Below are positions 18,278-27,645 of a DNA stretch of 64,000 nt, piece after piece. The DNA comes from Thioalkalivibrio sp. ALJ3 (GTDB lineage: Bacteria; Pseudomonadota; Gammaproteobacteria; Ectothiorhodospirales; Ectothiorhodospiraceae), in contig NZ_KB897906.1 in assembly GCF_000377205.1 (NCBI RefSeq), positions 420,659 through 484,658 of the forward strand, written 5' to 3'. Position 1 is the first letter of the stretch, and every line of letters begins with the position of its first letter. The position numbers were made by a program, and so were the translations under genes. The notes under the pieces were generated by a model. The model saw only the letters and a program-made list of their open reading frames with translations. It was not told where the DNA came from and searched no databases.

Positions 18278-19474
18278 ATGACTGACGTCCTGCAGAACAC
18301 TTACAGCCGTCTGCCGGTCGCCTTCGAACGGGGGGAAGGCGCCTGGCTCTGGGATACCGAGGGCAATCGCTACCTTGATGCCCTGTCCGGCATTGCGGTC
18401 TGCGGCCTTGGACACGCTCACCCGAAAGTGGCGCATGCGATCTGCGACCAGGCCCAGACGCTGGTACATACCTCGAACCTGTTCCGCATCCCCTTGCAAG
18501 AGCAGCTGGCGCGCCGGCTGTGTGCACTGTCCGACATGAACCAGGCCTTCTTCTGCAACTCTGGCGCAGAGGCCAACGAAGCGGCGATCAAGCTGGCTCG
18601 CCTGCATGCCCGCCGCCGGGGTGTCGAAAAGCCCAAGGTCATTGTGATGCATGGCAGCTTCCACGGCCGCACCCTTGCAACCCTGTCGGCCACCGGCAAC
18701 GAAAAGATCCACGCCGGCTTCGAGCCTCTGGTGGAAGGGTTTGTGCACATACCCCATGGTGACGCCGACGCTGTCGAGGCCCTGGCGAACGATCCGGACG
18801 TGGTCGCCATCCTGGTGGAGCCCATCACCGGTGAAGGCGGCATCCACGTACCCCCGCCCGGATATCTGAGACGCCTGCGCGAGCTGGCCGACCAGTACGA
18901 CTGGCTGCTGATGCTGGACGAAATCCAGGCCGGGATCGGCCGCACCGGACACTGGTTTGCATTCCAGCACGAAGGCATCACGCCCGACGTCGTGTCACTC
19001 GCCAAGGGTCTGGGTAACGGCATCCCGATCGGGGCCAACCTGGTGGCCGGCCGTGCGTCCGGACTGTTCACGCCAGGTACCCACGGCACCACCTTCGGCG
19101 GCAATCCGCTGGTCTGCCGGGCGGCCCTGGCCGTGCTCGATGTGATGCAGGACGAGGGCCTGTGCGAGGAGGCCGCACGTCAGGGCGAAACCCTGCGTCG
19201 GCGACTGGCCGACCGGCTGGAGGGCAAGGCCGGGGTGGTCGCCGTGCGCGGCCGAGGCCTGATGATCGGCGTCGAACTGGATCGCCCTGCCGGGTCCCTG
19301 GTCCAGGCGGCTTTGGCCGAGGGGCTGATCCTCAACGTGACGGCGCAGCGAGTGATCCGGCTACTCCCGCCACTCATTGTGGACGACGCCCAGGTCGAGC
19401 AGATCGCCAGCACCGTGGCCGCGCTGGTCGACTCGCTGCTCGCGTCCGAAGTATCCCAGGAGGCACAGGCATGA
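18278..19474 (+). CDS. argD: Acetylornithine aminotransferase
   Basis: 398 residues, a class III PLP aminotransferase. The ATG at 18278 follows GGGAGAA. It has the cofactor-binding [15 protein letters not shown], the [12 protein letters not shown] segment and the Schiff-base Lys K243 ([15 protein letters not shown]). It converts N-acetylglutamate semialdehyde to N-acetylornithine in arginine synthesis and may also serve lysine synthesis. Its stop overlaps the argF start (ATGA at 19471-19474), so the two are translationally coupled. Confidence 0.95.
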   Translation: MTDVLQNTYSRLPVAFERGEGAWLWDTEGNRYLDALSGIAVCGLGHAHPKVAHAICDQAQTLVHTSNLFRIPLQEQLARRLCALSDMNQAFFCNSGAEANEAAIKLARLHARRRGVEKPKVIVMHGSFHGRTLATLSATGNEKIHAGFEPLVEGFVHIPHGDADAVEALANDPDVVAILVEPITGEGGIHVPPPGYLRRLRELADQYDWLLMLDEIQAGIGRTGHWFAFQHEGITPDVVSLAKGLGNGIPIGANLVAGRASGLFTPGTHGTTFGGNPLVCRAALAVLDVMQDEGLCEEAARQGETLRRRLADRLEGKAGVVAVRGRGLMIGVELDRPAGSLVQAALAEGLILNVTAQRVIRLLPPLIVDDAQVEQIASTVAALVDSLLASEVSQEAQA

Positions 19475-20385
19475 AACCCCGCCATTTCCTGTCGTTCAAA
19501 GACCTCTCCGCGGACGAGACGCGCGCCGTGCTGGCACGTGCCGTCGAACTGAAGCGCCAGACCCACGCGGGCGAGCACCACGACACCATCCTGCGCGGCA
19601 AGACGCTGGGGATGATCTTCGAGAAGTCCTCCACCCGGACGCGCGTCTCGTTCGAGGTCGGCATGCAGCAGTTGGGCGGCAACGCCCTGTTCCTCTCCCC
19701 CCGCGACACGCAGCTGGGCCGCGGGGAGCCGATCGAGGACACCGCCCGCGTTCTTTCGCGCATGATCGACTGCGTGATGATCCGCACTTACGAACACGAG
19801 AAGATTGAGTTGTTCGCCCAGCACTCCTCGGTCCCCGTGATCAACGGCCTGACCGACCGGGAGCACCCCGCGCAGCTCCTGGCCGACCTGCAGACCTACC
19901 TGGAGCACCGGGGCGATATCCGGGGCAAGCGCGTGGCCTGGATTGGCGATGGCAACAACATGTGCCACAGCTACATGTATGCGGCTCACCTGCTGGACTT
20001 TCAGCTGGTGGCGGCCTGTCCCGAGGGCTACGACCCGGAAGAGGATGTCGTAGAGGCCACGCGCGACCATTTCGAGCTCACGCGCGATGCGCGCGCGGCG
20101 GCCGAGGGCGCGGACCTCGTGGTCACCGATGTCTGGGCCAGCATGGGCCAGGAACAGGAGAAGAGTGCCCGCCGCCGGGCCTTTGCCGGGTTCTTCGTGG
20201 ACGCCGACCTGATGCGTCTGGCCAACGACGACGCCCTGTTCATGCACTGCCTGCCCGCGCACCGCGAGGAAGAGGTCTCCACCGAAGTCCTCGAAGGCCC
20301 GCAAAGCGTGGTCTGGGACGAGGCGGAAAACCGCCTGCATGCACAGAAGGCCCTGATGGAATTCCTGCTGACCCGCGGCAGCTGA
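19471..20385 (+). CDS. argF: Ornithine carbamoyltransferase
   Basis: 304 residues. The carbamoyl-phosphate motif [12 protein letters not shown] is at about residues 51-62. The second-substrate motif [10 protein letters not shown] lies near 265 and [12 protein letters not shown] near 130. The start overlaps the argD stop in ATGA and has AGGAGG 9 nt upstream. It converts ornithine and carbamoyl phosphate to citrulline in the cytosol. No arginine-repressor site is evident to me. The next gene, ppk, follows after 76 bp, including a hairpin. Confidence 0.96.
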   Translation: MKPRHFLSFKDLSADETRAVLARAVELKRQTHAGEHHDTILRGKTLGMIFEKSSTRTRVSFEVGMQQLGGNALFLSPRDTQLGRGEPIEDTARVLSRMIDCVMIRTYEHEKIELFAQHSSVPVINGLTDREHPAQLLADLQTYLEHRGDIRGKRVAWIGDGNNMCHSYMYAAHLLDFQLVAACPEGYDPEEDVVEATRDHFELTRDARAAAEGADLVVTDVWASMGQEQEKSARRRAFAGFFVDADLMRLANDDALFMHCLPAHREEEVSTEVLEGPQSVVWDEAENRLHAQKALMEFLLTRGS

Positions 20386-20429
20386 TCCAGAGCCGGCCCC
20401 GTCACGAAACTGACATAATGCCCGCATAC

Positions 20430-20457
20430 ACTCCGGCCCCACATTCTGGCCGGAGTC
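20430..20457 (+). promoter_or_regulatory. Hairpin covering the ppk ribosome-binding site
   Basis: CTCCGGCC / GGCCGGAG (8 bp, loop of about 9-10 nt) ends 5 nt before the ppk ATG at 20462. The 3' arm holds the only Shine-Dalgarno-like GGAG, so folding would hide it. No T run follows, so it is not a typical terminator for argF. A -10-like CATAAT (20414-20419) is upstream. Confidence 0.5.
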
Positions 20458-20461
20458 ATGC

Positions 20462-22534
20462 ATGCCGGATACCGACGTGACCGATACCGAGCTCTTCCTC
20501 AACCGCGAGCTGTCACTGCTGGAGTTCAACCGGCGCGTGCTGGATCTGGCGCGCGATCCGGACTTTCCCCTGCTGGAGCGCCTGCGCTACTTGAGCATCT
20601 CCTCCACCAATCTCGACGAGTTCTTCGAGGTCCGCGTGGGCTCGCTGCGCCAACAGATCGACCTGAACGTCCAGACGCCCGGACCGGACGGCCTGTCCGC
20701 GCCCGAGCAGTTGCGCCAGATCGCGCCCCGGGCCCACGCCCTGGTCGACGACCAGTATCGCGCACTCAACGACGAACTGATCCCGGCGCTGGCCGAGGAA
20801 GGCATCCATTTTGTGCGTCGCTCACACTGGAGCGAGCAGCAGAAGGCCTGGGTACGCCAGTTTTTTCACGAGCAGCTGCAGCCGGTCCTGAGCCCGATCG
20901 GGCTCGACCCCGCACACCCATTCCCGCGCATCCTGAACAAGAGCCTGAACTTTATCGTCACGCTCAAGGGCAAGGATGCGTTCGGCCGCGAGTCCGGGCG
21001 CGCTGTGGTCCAGGCGCCACGCTCGCTCCCGCGCCTGGTAAAGCTCCCGCGCGAAGTGGCTAGCGGCGATTCCGATTTCGTGCTGCTGTCGTCCATCCTG
21101 CACGCCCATGTCGGCGAGCTGTTCAAGGGCATGAAGGTCACCGGCTGCTACCAGTTCCGGCTGACCCGCAACTCTGATCTGTTCGTGCAAGAAGAAGAGA
21201 TCGACGACCTGCTGAACGCCCTGGAGGGGGAGTTGCCAAGCCGCAACTACGGCGCCGGGGTACGTCTGGAAGTCGCGGACAACTGCCCGGACGAGGCTGC
21301 CCAGTTTCTGCTGCAGGAATTCCATCTGGAGGCGGACGACCTCTACCAGGTCACCGGTCTGGTCAATCTGAACCGCATGATGGCCGTGTACGACCTGGTC
21401 GACCGACCCGATCTCAAGTTTCCCCCGTTCATCCCCGCCCTGCCGCGCACGGAAGCCAGCGGAGAAAGCATTTTTGCCTCCATACGCGAGCAGGACCTGC
21501 TGCTGCATCATCCCTACCAGTCGTTCATGCCAGTGGTGGATTTCCTGCGCCAGGCCGCCAGCGACCCGCGCGTGCTGGCGATCAAGCAGACGCTTTATCG
21601 CACGGGTACCCAGTCGCCGCTGGTGGAGACGCTGATCGAGGCCGCACAGTCAGGCAAGGAAGTGACGGTGGTCATCGAGCTGCGCGCCCGCTTCGACGAG
21701 GCCGACAACATCGAGCTGGCCAACCGCATGCAGGATGCGGGCGTGCATGTGACCTACGGGGTGGTCGGCTACAAGACGCATGCGAAGCTCGCGCTGGTGG
21801 TGCGTCGTAACGGCGACAAGCTCGTGCGCTACGCCCACCTGGGCACGGGCAACTACCACTCGGGCACCGCCAAGGCCTATACCGATTACGGCCTGCTGAC
21901 GGCCGATCCGGTCCTCACTGAGGACGTCCATCGCGTGTTTCAGCAGCTCACGGGCCTTGGCAAGGTGGAGCGCCTGCGCGAGCTGATCCAGGCGCCTTTC
22001 CGTCTGCACGATGCGATGTGCGAGAAGATCGAACGCGAGGCCGAGAACGCGCGCGAAGGCCGCCCCGCGCGGATCGTCGCGCGAATGAACTCGCTGAACG
22101 AGACCGGCATCATCCAGGCGCTTTATTACGCATCACAGGCGGGCGTGAAGATTCAGCTGATCGTGCGCGGCATCTGCAGTCTGCGACCCGGCGTGCCGGG
22201 CATCTCCGAGAACATCGAGGTGCGCTCGGTCCTCGGCCGTTTTCTGGAGCACTCGCGGGTGTTCTATTTCGAGAACGGGGGCGAGCCCGAGCTGTATCTG
22301 TCCAGCGCCGACTGGATGCCCCGCAACTTCTTCCGCCGCGTGGAAGTCGCCTTTCCGATTCGCGACGCCGTCATGCGGGAGCGCGTTGCGGAGGAGTCGC
22401 TGTTCAACTACCTGCGGGACACCGCCAGCGCCTGGACCCTGCAGCCCGACGGGAGTTACCAGCGGGTCGAGCCGCCCACGGACGAGCCCCCCCATTCCGC
22501 ACAACAGCAGTTGCTCACGACCCTCGCTAGCTGA
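20462..22534 (+). CDS. ppk: Polyphosphate kinase 1
   Basis: 690 residues, full-length PPK1. The N-terminal helical domain starts with LFLNRELSLLEFNRRVL; a head domain and two PLD-like catalytic domains follow. The autophosphorylated His lies in RYAHLGTGNYHSGTAKAYTD, and the conserved second-domain segment SRVFYFENGGEPELYLSSADWMPRN... is intact. It polymerises the gamma phosphate of ATP into polyphosphate. It converges with ppx: the two coding regions overlap by 8 bp at their 3' ends (22527-22534), leaving no terminator. Confidence 0.96.
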   Translation: MPDTDVTDTELFLNRELSLLEFNRRVLDLARDPDFPLLERLRYLSISSTNLDEFFEVRVGSLRQQIDLNVQTPGPDGLSAPEQLRQIAPRAHALVDDQYRALNDELIPALAEEGIHFVRRSHWSEQQKAWVRQFFHEQLQPVLSPIGLDPAHPFPRILNKSLNFIVTLKGKDAFGRESGRAVVQAPRSLPRLVKLPREVASGDSDFVLLSSILHAHVGELFKGMKVTGCYQFRLTRNSDLFVQEEEIDDLLNALEGELPSRNYGAGVRLEVADNCPDEAAQFLLQEFHLEADDLYQVTGLVNLNRMMAVYDLVDRPDLKFPPFIPALPRTEASGESIFASIREQDLLLHHPYQSFMPVVDFLRQAASDPRVLAIKQTLYRTGTQSPLVETLIEAAQSGKEVTVVIELRARFDEADNIELANRMQDAGVHVTYGVVGYKTHAKLALVVRRNGDKLVRYAHLGTGNYHSGTAKAYTDYGLLTADPVLTEDVHRVFQQLTGLGKVERLRELIQAPFRLHDAMCEKIEREAENAREGRPARIVARMNSLNETGIIQALYYASQAGVKIQLIVRGICSLRPGVPGISENIEVRSVLGRFLEHSRVFYFENGGEPELYLSSADWMPRNFFRRVEVAFPIRDAVMRERVAEESLFNYLRDTASAWTLQPDGSYQRVEPPTDEPPHSAQQQLLTTLAS

Positions 22535-24026
22535 ACGCCAGCTCCAGGTCGTGGCGCGCCCACTGCCCGGCCTCCTCCTCCAGATCTGCTCGCGTCAGCG
22601 GATGCGCATCCAGCCAGCCCGCGGCAAAACCCAGCACCAGCCCGCGCTCGCGCGCCTCGATCCGTTCCAGTGGCGGGGGCTCCGGCGCACGCGAACGATG
22701 CAGCAGCACTGCCAGTCGCAGCAGACTGGCTAGACGCAACAGGGGCTCGACCCGCGCCTGACGTACGTCATTCAGCAGCTTCGGCTTGAACGCGCGGCGG
22801 TGCAGGCGCACCAGCAGCGCCAGCTCGTGCTGCTCGGGTTGCGAGAAGCCCGGCAGATCGGCCCAGTTGAGGATGTATTCGCCATGCTTGTGATACTTGC
22901 TGTGCGCGAGTGCCAGCCCCACCTCGTGCAGCTCGGCCGCCCAGTCCAGACGCTCGCCGTCACTCTCGTCCAACCCCCAGCGGGCCCGGACCGCCCCCAG
23001 CAGGCGTGCCGCCATAGCCTGTACCCGCGCGGCCTGAGCCTCGTCCACCGCAAAACGACGGCGCAGGTTGTGAATCGTCAGACCACGGACATCCTCGTGC
23101 CGGAATCGGCCCAGCAGATCGTGGATGACCCCCTCGCGCAGTGCACCATCCGAAGGATGCAACCGCTCGATCCCCAGCGCCTCGAACGCCCCGCTCAGCA
23201 CTGCCAGCCCGCCCGCAATCACCGGAACCCGGTCTTCGGACAGCCCCGGCAGGTCCAGCTTGTCCAGGCGCCCGACTTCGATCATTTGATCGCGCAGGGT
23301 GCGCAACGCATCAAGCGTCATGCCCGGTGCCTCGTCAATCCCGGCCTCGCGCACAATTCGATCCAGCGCCAAGATCGTACCGGAGGCTCCCAACGCCTGA
23401 TCCCACCCAGCTTCCCGGTACGTAGCGGCAATCGGTTGCAGTTCCTGGCCAGCATGCAGCTCGGCAGCGGCAAACGCCCGGGGCGTCAGGCGGCCGTCGG
23501 AGAAGTGCCTGCGGGTGAAGGTCACGCAGCCCATCTCCAGGCTCTCCGCGAGCATGGGCTGGAAGCGCTCGCCAATAACGAACTCGGTGCTGCCGCCACC
23601 GATATCCATCACCAGACGCCGCCCCTCGTCATCGGCGAGCGTATGAGCCACGCCCAGATAGATCAGCCGCGCCTCTTCACGCCCGGCGATGATCTCCACT
23701 GGATGCCCGAGCGCCTGCTCCGCGGCGGCCAGAAAACGTTGACTGTCGGCCATTTGACGCAGGGTATTGGTGCCCACGACGCGCACACTGCCCTGGCGTA
23801 GCTGGCGCAGCCGCTGGCCGAACCGTTCCAGGCAGTCCAGCGCGCGACGTTCGACCGTCGCATCAAGGCGGCCGCGGGCATCCAGACCGCTCGCCAGTCG
23901 CACCGTCTCCTTCAGGCGGTCCAACTTCAGGACCTCGCCGTCGTGACGCCGGGCCACGATCATGTGGAAGCTGTTGGACCCCAGATCGACCGCTGCGACA
24001 GTCTCGCCCTGCCCGTCCATCGCCAT
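22527..24026 (-). CDS. ppx: Exopolyphosphatase / Ppx-GppA phosphatase
   Basis: 499 residues, ASKHA fold. Phosphate loops are AAVDLGSNSFHMIVAR near the N-terminus and VMDIGGGSTEFVIG near residue 145. The C-terminal part (about 310-499) is an HD-like helical domain, as in Ppx/GppA. It removes phosphate from polyphosphate or pppGpp; the pairing with ppk favours Ppx. Its ATG begins on the base after the sixA stop (TAGATG), indicating translational coupling to sixA. Confidence 0.93.
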   Translation of the reverse strand: MAMDGQGETVAAVDLGSNSFHMIVARRHDGEVLKLDRLKETVRLASGLDARGRLDATVERRALDCLERFGQRLRQLRQGSVRVVGTNTLRQMADSQRFLAAAEQALGHPVEIIAGREEARLIYLGVAHTLADDEGRRLVMDIGGGSTEFVIGERFQPMLAESLEMGCVTFTRRHFSDGRLTPRAFAAAELHAGQELQPIAATYREAGWDQALGASGTILALDRIVREAGIDEAPGMTLDALRTLRDQMIEVGRLDKLDLPGLSEDRVPVIAGGLAVLSGAFEALGIERLHPSDGALREGVIHDLLGRFRHEDVRGLTIHNLRRRFAVDEAQAARVQAMAARLLGAVRARWGLDESDGERLDWAAELHEVGLALAHSKYHKHGEYILNWADLPGFSQPEQHELALLVRLHRRAFKPKLLNDVRQARVEPLLRLASLLRLAVLLHRSRAPEPPPLERIEARERGLVLGFAAGWLDAHPLTRADLEEEAGQWARHDLELAFS

Positions 24027-24539
24027 CTACCCGTGCTCTCCCGAGAGACCTTCCAGCACCCGGCGCGGCAACAGCCAGAGCAATTGCATTGGGCCGGGAA
24101 GACCGCCCCCCAGGGCGCAGACCGAACCCTTGCCCATATGCACCCCGGCAGCCGCGGACGGACAGCCCATCAGGCGCCCCGCCAGCGAGGAGAGGTCCGG
24201 CTCATGGCCGACCACCACCAGACTGCCGTCGGCCGGCAGCCGCGCCGCCAGGGCCTCCAGCTCCACCCCGGCCACCTGCCCAGGTGCCAGCCATTTCTTC
24301 TGGCGCACCGGGACGCCCAGTGCTTCGGCGATGGGTGACGCCGTTTGACGCGCACGCAGGTAAGGGCTGGTTAGCAGTTCCACATGCCCGTAAAGCAAAC
24401 CGGTCAGCGAGGCGGCCATGCGCCGGGCGCTCACCTGGCCGGCCTCGCTCAACGGCCGATCCCGGTCGGCGCCTTCCCAGTCCCCTGCGTTGCCCGCCTG
24501 GGCGTGGCGGACCAGCACGAGACGCGGGCTCCGGCTCAT
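24027..24539 (-). CDS. sixA: SixA-like phosphohistidine phosphatase
   Basis: 170 residues, histidine phosphatase fold. The catalytic motif is LVLVRHAQAGN with R11-H12, the second conserved region is LTSPYLRARQTA, and the later His is in VVVGHEPDLSSLAG. Members remove phosphate from phosphohistidine in signalling proteins. It lies 2 nt after the egtD stop and is joined to ppx, giving an apparent egtD-sixA-ppx transcription unit. Confidence 0.88.
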   Translation of the reverse strand: MSRSPRLVLVRHAQAGNAGDWEGADRDRPLSEAGQVSARRMAASLTGLLYGHVELLTSPYLRARQTASPIAEALGVPVRQKKWLAPGQVAGVELEALAARLPADGSLVVVGHEPDLSSLAGRLMGCPSAAAGVHMGKGSVCALGGGLPGPMQLLWLLPRRVLEGLSGEHG

Positions 24540-24541
24540 GC

Positions 24542-25552
24542 TTATGCGCCCCCCGGGGCCAGCAGGAACAGGCTGTAGGCCTCATCCGGCGCTGACCACT
24601 CCGCCACCTGTGCCAGTCCGGCGCTGGACAGCAGTTGCTGCACCATCGGGCGCGTAAACTTGCGCGAGATCTCGGTGCGAATGGACTCGCCATCGGCGAA
24701 CTGGAGAGTGGTCGCGGGTTCGGAGACCTGGACGGTCTGGTCACCCTCGGCGACCAGGTGCATCTCGATGCGCGAATGCGCCTCGACGAACGGGGCGCGA
24801 TGGCGGAAACCATCGGGATCAAAGTCGGCTCCCAACTCACGATTGAGGACGGACAGCAGGTTCAGGTTAAACGCTGCCGTCACACCAGCCGCGTCGTTGT
24901 AGGCCGCCTCCAGAACAGGGATGGCCTTGACCCGGTCCAGCCCGAGCAGGACCCGATCCTCCGCACCCATGGCCGCGCGAATCTGTGACAGCAGGGCGAT
25001 CGCCTCCGCGTCCTCGAAATTCCCCAGGCTGCCGCCGAGAAAGCTGAACAGGCGCGGGGCCGCTGGAACGGATGTCAGCGTCGACAGGGCCGCAAGATAG
25101 TCACCACACAGGGCCTCGATCACGAGCGAAGGGAATCGTCTCAGCAGGCGCTCGGCCGCTTCGTCGAGGATCTCGCCACAGACATCATTGGCGACGTAAT
25201 ACGGATCGTCGACACGCTCGTTCAGCGCGGCGATCAGGTACTCGGTCTTGCGCGAGGTCCCGCTGCCGAGTTCGATCAGCGTATGGGCACCCGAAGTCTC
25301 GATGATCTCGGCCGCTCGAGATTCCAGCAGGGCGGATTCCAGACGCGTCGGGTAATACTCCGGTGTGTCACAAATGGCATCAAACAGCTGCGAACCACGG
25401 GCATCGTAGAAATACTTTGGCGGAAGCCAGCGTGGTGCCTCCAGCATGCCCTCACAAAAGTCCGCCACCAGTTCCGCATGGGGATCACGCACCTGCACCA
25501 CATGACGGCTATAACGCTCCGGGAGCGGTATGGCGGGACTCTCGGGCTTCAT
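24542..25552 (-). CDS. egtD: L-histidine N-alpha-methyltransferase EgtD
   Basis: 336 residues. The SAM-binding motif is TLIELGSGTSRKTEYLIAAL and the family segment is LPPKYFYDARGSQLFDAI. A C-terminal AQVAEWSAPDEAYSLFLL is typical of the family. It trimethylates histidine to hercynine, the first step of ergothioneine synthesis. The ATG at 25552 (MKPESPAIP) fits the usual N-terminus; a longer frame to 25627 would run into the divergent egtC start. Only 74 bp separate egtD and egtC, a shared divergent promoter region. sixA and ppx follow. Confidence 0.93.
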   Translation of the reverse strand: MKPESPAIPLPERYSRHVVQVRDPHAELVADFCEGMLEAPRWLPPKYFYDARGSQLFDAICDTPEYYPTRLESALLESRAAEIIETSGAHTLIELGSGTSRKTEYLIAALNERVDDPYYVANDVCGEILDEAAERLLRRFPSLVIEALCGDYLAALSTLTSVPAAPRLFSFLGGSLGNFEDAEAIALLSQIRAAMGAEDRVLLGLDRVKAIPVLEAAYNDAAGVTAAFNLNLLSVLNRELGADFDPDGFRHRAPFVEAHSRIEMHLVAEGDQTVQVSEPATTLQFADGESIRTEISRKFTRPMVQQLLSSAGLAQVAEWSAPDEAYSLFLLAPGGA

Positions 25553-25626
25553 TGGCACATCCGTGCTTCGGGGTTCCCGGCACGCTACCATGAAACTTCT
25601 GGCCTCCCAACCGCGAGTCTGCGCCA

Positions 25627-26409
25627 ATGTGTCGCCATCTAGCCTATCTGGGCCCGCCGCTGGTACTCAGGCGGGTACTGCTGGATCCACCGCACAATCT
25701 GATCGAGCAGGCGATCGCGCCGCAGGAATTGGTCTACGCCCGGGTCAACGCGGACGGATTCGGCTTTGGCTGGTTCGGTGAAGACGGTCACGCCCGTTGC
25801 TATCGTCGCGCCGATCCCCTGTGGCAGGACCCGAACCTGCAAACGCTGGCCGATACACTGGAGGAGCCGCTCTGGATGGCAGCCATACGCAGCGCAACTC
25901 CCGGGTTTGGCGGCGATACGGTCAATGCCCAGCCCTTCTGCATGGACGGTTTGCTCTACAGCCACAACGGGCTCATTGGAGGATTCAGGCCACAGATCCG
26001 CCGCCAGGTCGAGAACCTGCTGGCGCCCGAGATCGAGGCGGGCATCCAGGGAACCACGGATTCCGAGTACCTGTTCGCCCTGGTCCGCCAGTTCCTGGCG
26101 GACGACGAGAACGCCACGCTGGAAGGCGCCCTGGGCGAGGCCTTCTCAACATTGGAAACCTGGCTGGGCGAGGACATGGCTCTGCTCAACGTCCTCCTGT
26201 CCGACGGGCGCCGGCTGGTCGCCAGTCGCCATGCGATCAACAGCCCCTGTCCCAGCCTGTACTACACCTCGGACGATGATGACTTCCCCGAGGACTCGGT
26301 AGTGGTCGCCTCGGAGCCACTGACGGACCGGGAACGCTGGCGCCCCGTTCCTTCGGGACACATCCTGATCCTGGACCCTGAAGAACCCCCGGAACTACTC
26401 GCCCTGTAG
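25627..26409 (+). CDS. egtC: Class II glutamine amidotransferase-type EgtC
   Basis: 260 residues, Ntn-hydrolase. The catalytic Cys is residue 2 (MCRHLAYLGPPL), exposed after removal of Met. Typical EgtC/YafJ segments follow: NADGFGFGWF, WMAAIRSATPG, SHNGLIGGF and GTTDSEYLFALV. In the mycobacterial pathway EgtC removes glutamate from the gamma-glutamyl-cysteinyl sulfoxide made by EgtB. It is divergent from egtD and 14 bp before egtB. Confidence 0.92.
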   Translation: MCRHLAYLGPPLVLRRVLLDPPHNLIEQAIAPQELVYARVNADGFGFGWFGEDGHARCYRRADPLWQDPNLQTLADTLEEPLWMAAIRSATPGFGGDTVNAQPFCMDGLLYSHNGLIGGFRPQIRRQVENLLAPEIEAGIQGTTDSEYLFALVRQFLADDENATLEGALGEAFSTLETWLGEDMALLNVLLSDGRRLVASRHAINSPCPSLYYTSDDDDFPEDSVVVASEPLTDRERWRPVPSGHILILDPEEPPELLAL

Positions 26410-26423
26410 TCGCTCCACCCGGT

Positions 26424-27626
26424 ATGAGCACCCCGAACTGCGAGCTAACCGCAACCCCTGCATCTTCCACAGACATGCTGGATGCCCTTGTCCGTCAGCA
26501 CCACCGCCTCAACGCGGCACTGGAAGCGACACCGGCTCGCGTGTGGCGCAACCAGTACCACCCGGACCTCAGCCCGATCGGCTGGCATTACGCCCACTGC
26601 CACTTCATCGAGGCCGTCTGGCTACGCGAACGTATTCTGGGGCTCGTGCCACCCCGCACGCAGGACTGGCATGACCTCTATTTCCCCGAGCTGAGTCCCA
26701 AATGGCGCCGGGGTGGTCGTTTGCCCGCCCTGGATCCGCTCCTCCGATGGGGACGTGAACTCCAGTGCCGCCATCGCGACTGGCTCGCCAGCCACGCGGA
26801 CATCCGCAACCATCCACTGATGGCCGACGAGTACCTCATCGGGTTTCTCGCCCAGCACCACGCGATGCATCTGGAGACTCTGGCCCAGGTACGCTGGTTT
26901 GCCCGTCTTCAGGGGCCCGTCCCTGCTCATCCGGAGCCCATCCGGCAAGAGCCCGAAGTCCCCTCGCAATCCTGGCTCGAATGGGATGCCGTACAGACCA
27001 TTGTCGGCAGCGACGATGTACTGGCGTTCGACAATGAACAGCGCATTCACGGGAAAAAGCTCAACCCCTTTGCCATTCGGCGGGATCCCGTCACCAACGC
27101 TGAATGGCTGGCGTTCATCCAGGAGGACGGCTATCGCCGCCCCGAACTATGGAGTCGCGAGGGGTGGGACTGGCGCAACGCAAACGGAATCCAGGCCCCG
27201 CTCGGGTGGTTGCGGCCAGGAACCGACATTGACCTGCAGGTTCTGCCGGAGGGTACGGTCCAGCGCAACCCGAACGCCCCGGTGGTGGGCGTATCCCGCT
27301 TCGAGGCCGACGCCTTTGCGCGGTGGGCGGGCGCCCGACTGCCCCACGAACACGAATGGGAACATGCCCAGCTCGAGGGAGCCCTGCGAGGCACCGGGCG
27401 GGTTTGGGAATGGTGCGAGAATCCGTTCGCGCCCTACCCCGGGTTCCGCCCGTTCCCCTACGACGAATACTCGGCGCCCTGGTTCGACGGCCATCACTAC
27501 GTGCTGCGCGGTGGAAGCGACTGGAGCGACCCCCTGCTGAAACGGCCGAGCATGCGCAACTTCTTCACCCCGGAGAAGCGCCATGTCTTTGCCGGCGTGC
27601 GCCTCGCGCGTACGATAAAACCCTGA
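26424..27626 (+). CDS. egtB: Hercynine sulfoxide synthase EgtB
   Basis: 400 residues. The N-terminal DinB-like domain carries the iron-binding histidines (IGWHYAHCHFIEAVWL and AQHHAMHLETLAQ). The C-terminal FGE-sulfatase domain is recognisable from PVTNAEWLAFIQEDGYR, RLPHEHEWEHA, GRVWEWCENPFAPYPGF and the final FAGVRLAR. EgtB is a non-haem iron enzyme that couples hercynine to a Cys-containing thiol with O2. The presence of egtC implies gamma-glutamylcysteine as thiol donor. It is 14 bp after egtC and 20 bp before the SIMPL gene. Confidence 0.92.
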   Translation: MSTPNCELTATPASSTDMLDALVRQHHRLNAALEATPARVWRNQYHPDLSPIGWHYAHCHFIEAVWLRERILGLVPPRTQDWHDLYFPELSPKWRRGGRLPALDPLLRWGRELQCRHRDWLASHADIRNHPLMADEYLIGFLAQHHAMHLETLAQVRWFARLQGPVPAHPEPIRQEPEVPSQSWLEWDAVQTIVGSDDVLAFDNEQRIHGKKLNPFAIRRDPVTNAEWLAFIQEDGYRRPELWSREGWDWRNANGIQAPLGWLRPGTDIDLQVLPEGTVQRNPNAPVVGVSRFEADAFARWAGARLPHEHEWEHAQLEGALRGTGRVWEWCENPFAPYPGFRPFPYDEYSAPWFDGHHYVLRGGSDWSDPLLKRPSMRNFFTPEKRHVFAGVRLARTIKP

Positions 27627-27645
27627 TCTCACCGGATACTGCCCC

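Noticed and set aside
20400..20419. Pho box before ppk
   Set aside because: Two half-sites are 11 bp apart, but the second (TGACA) is a poor match and overlaps the likely -10; kept only as a remark.
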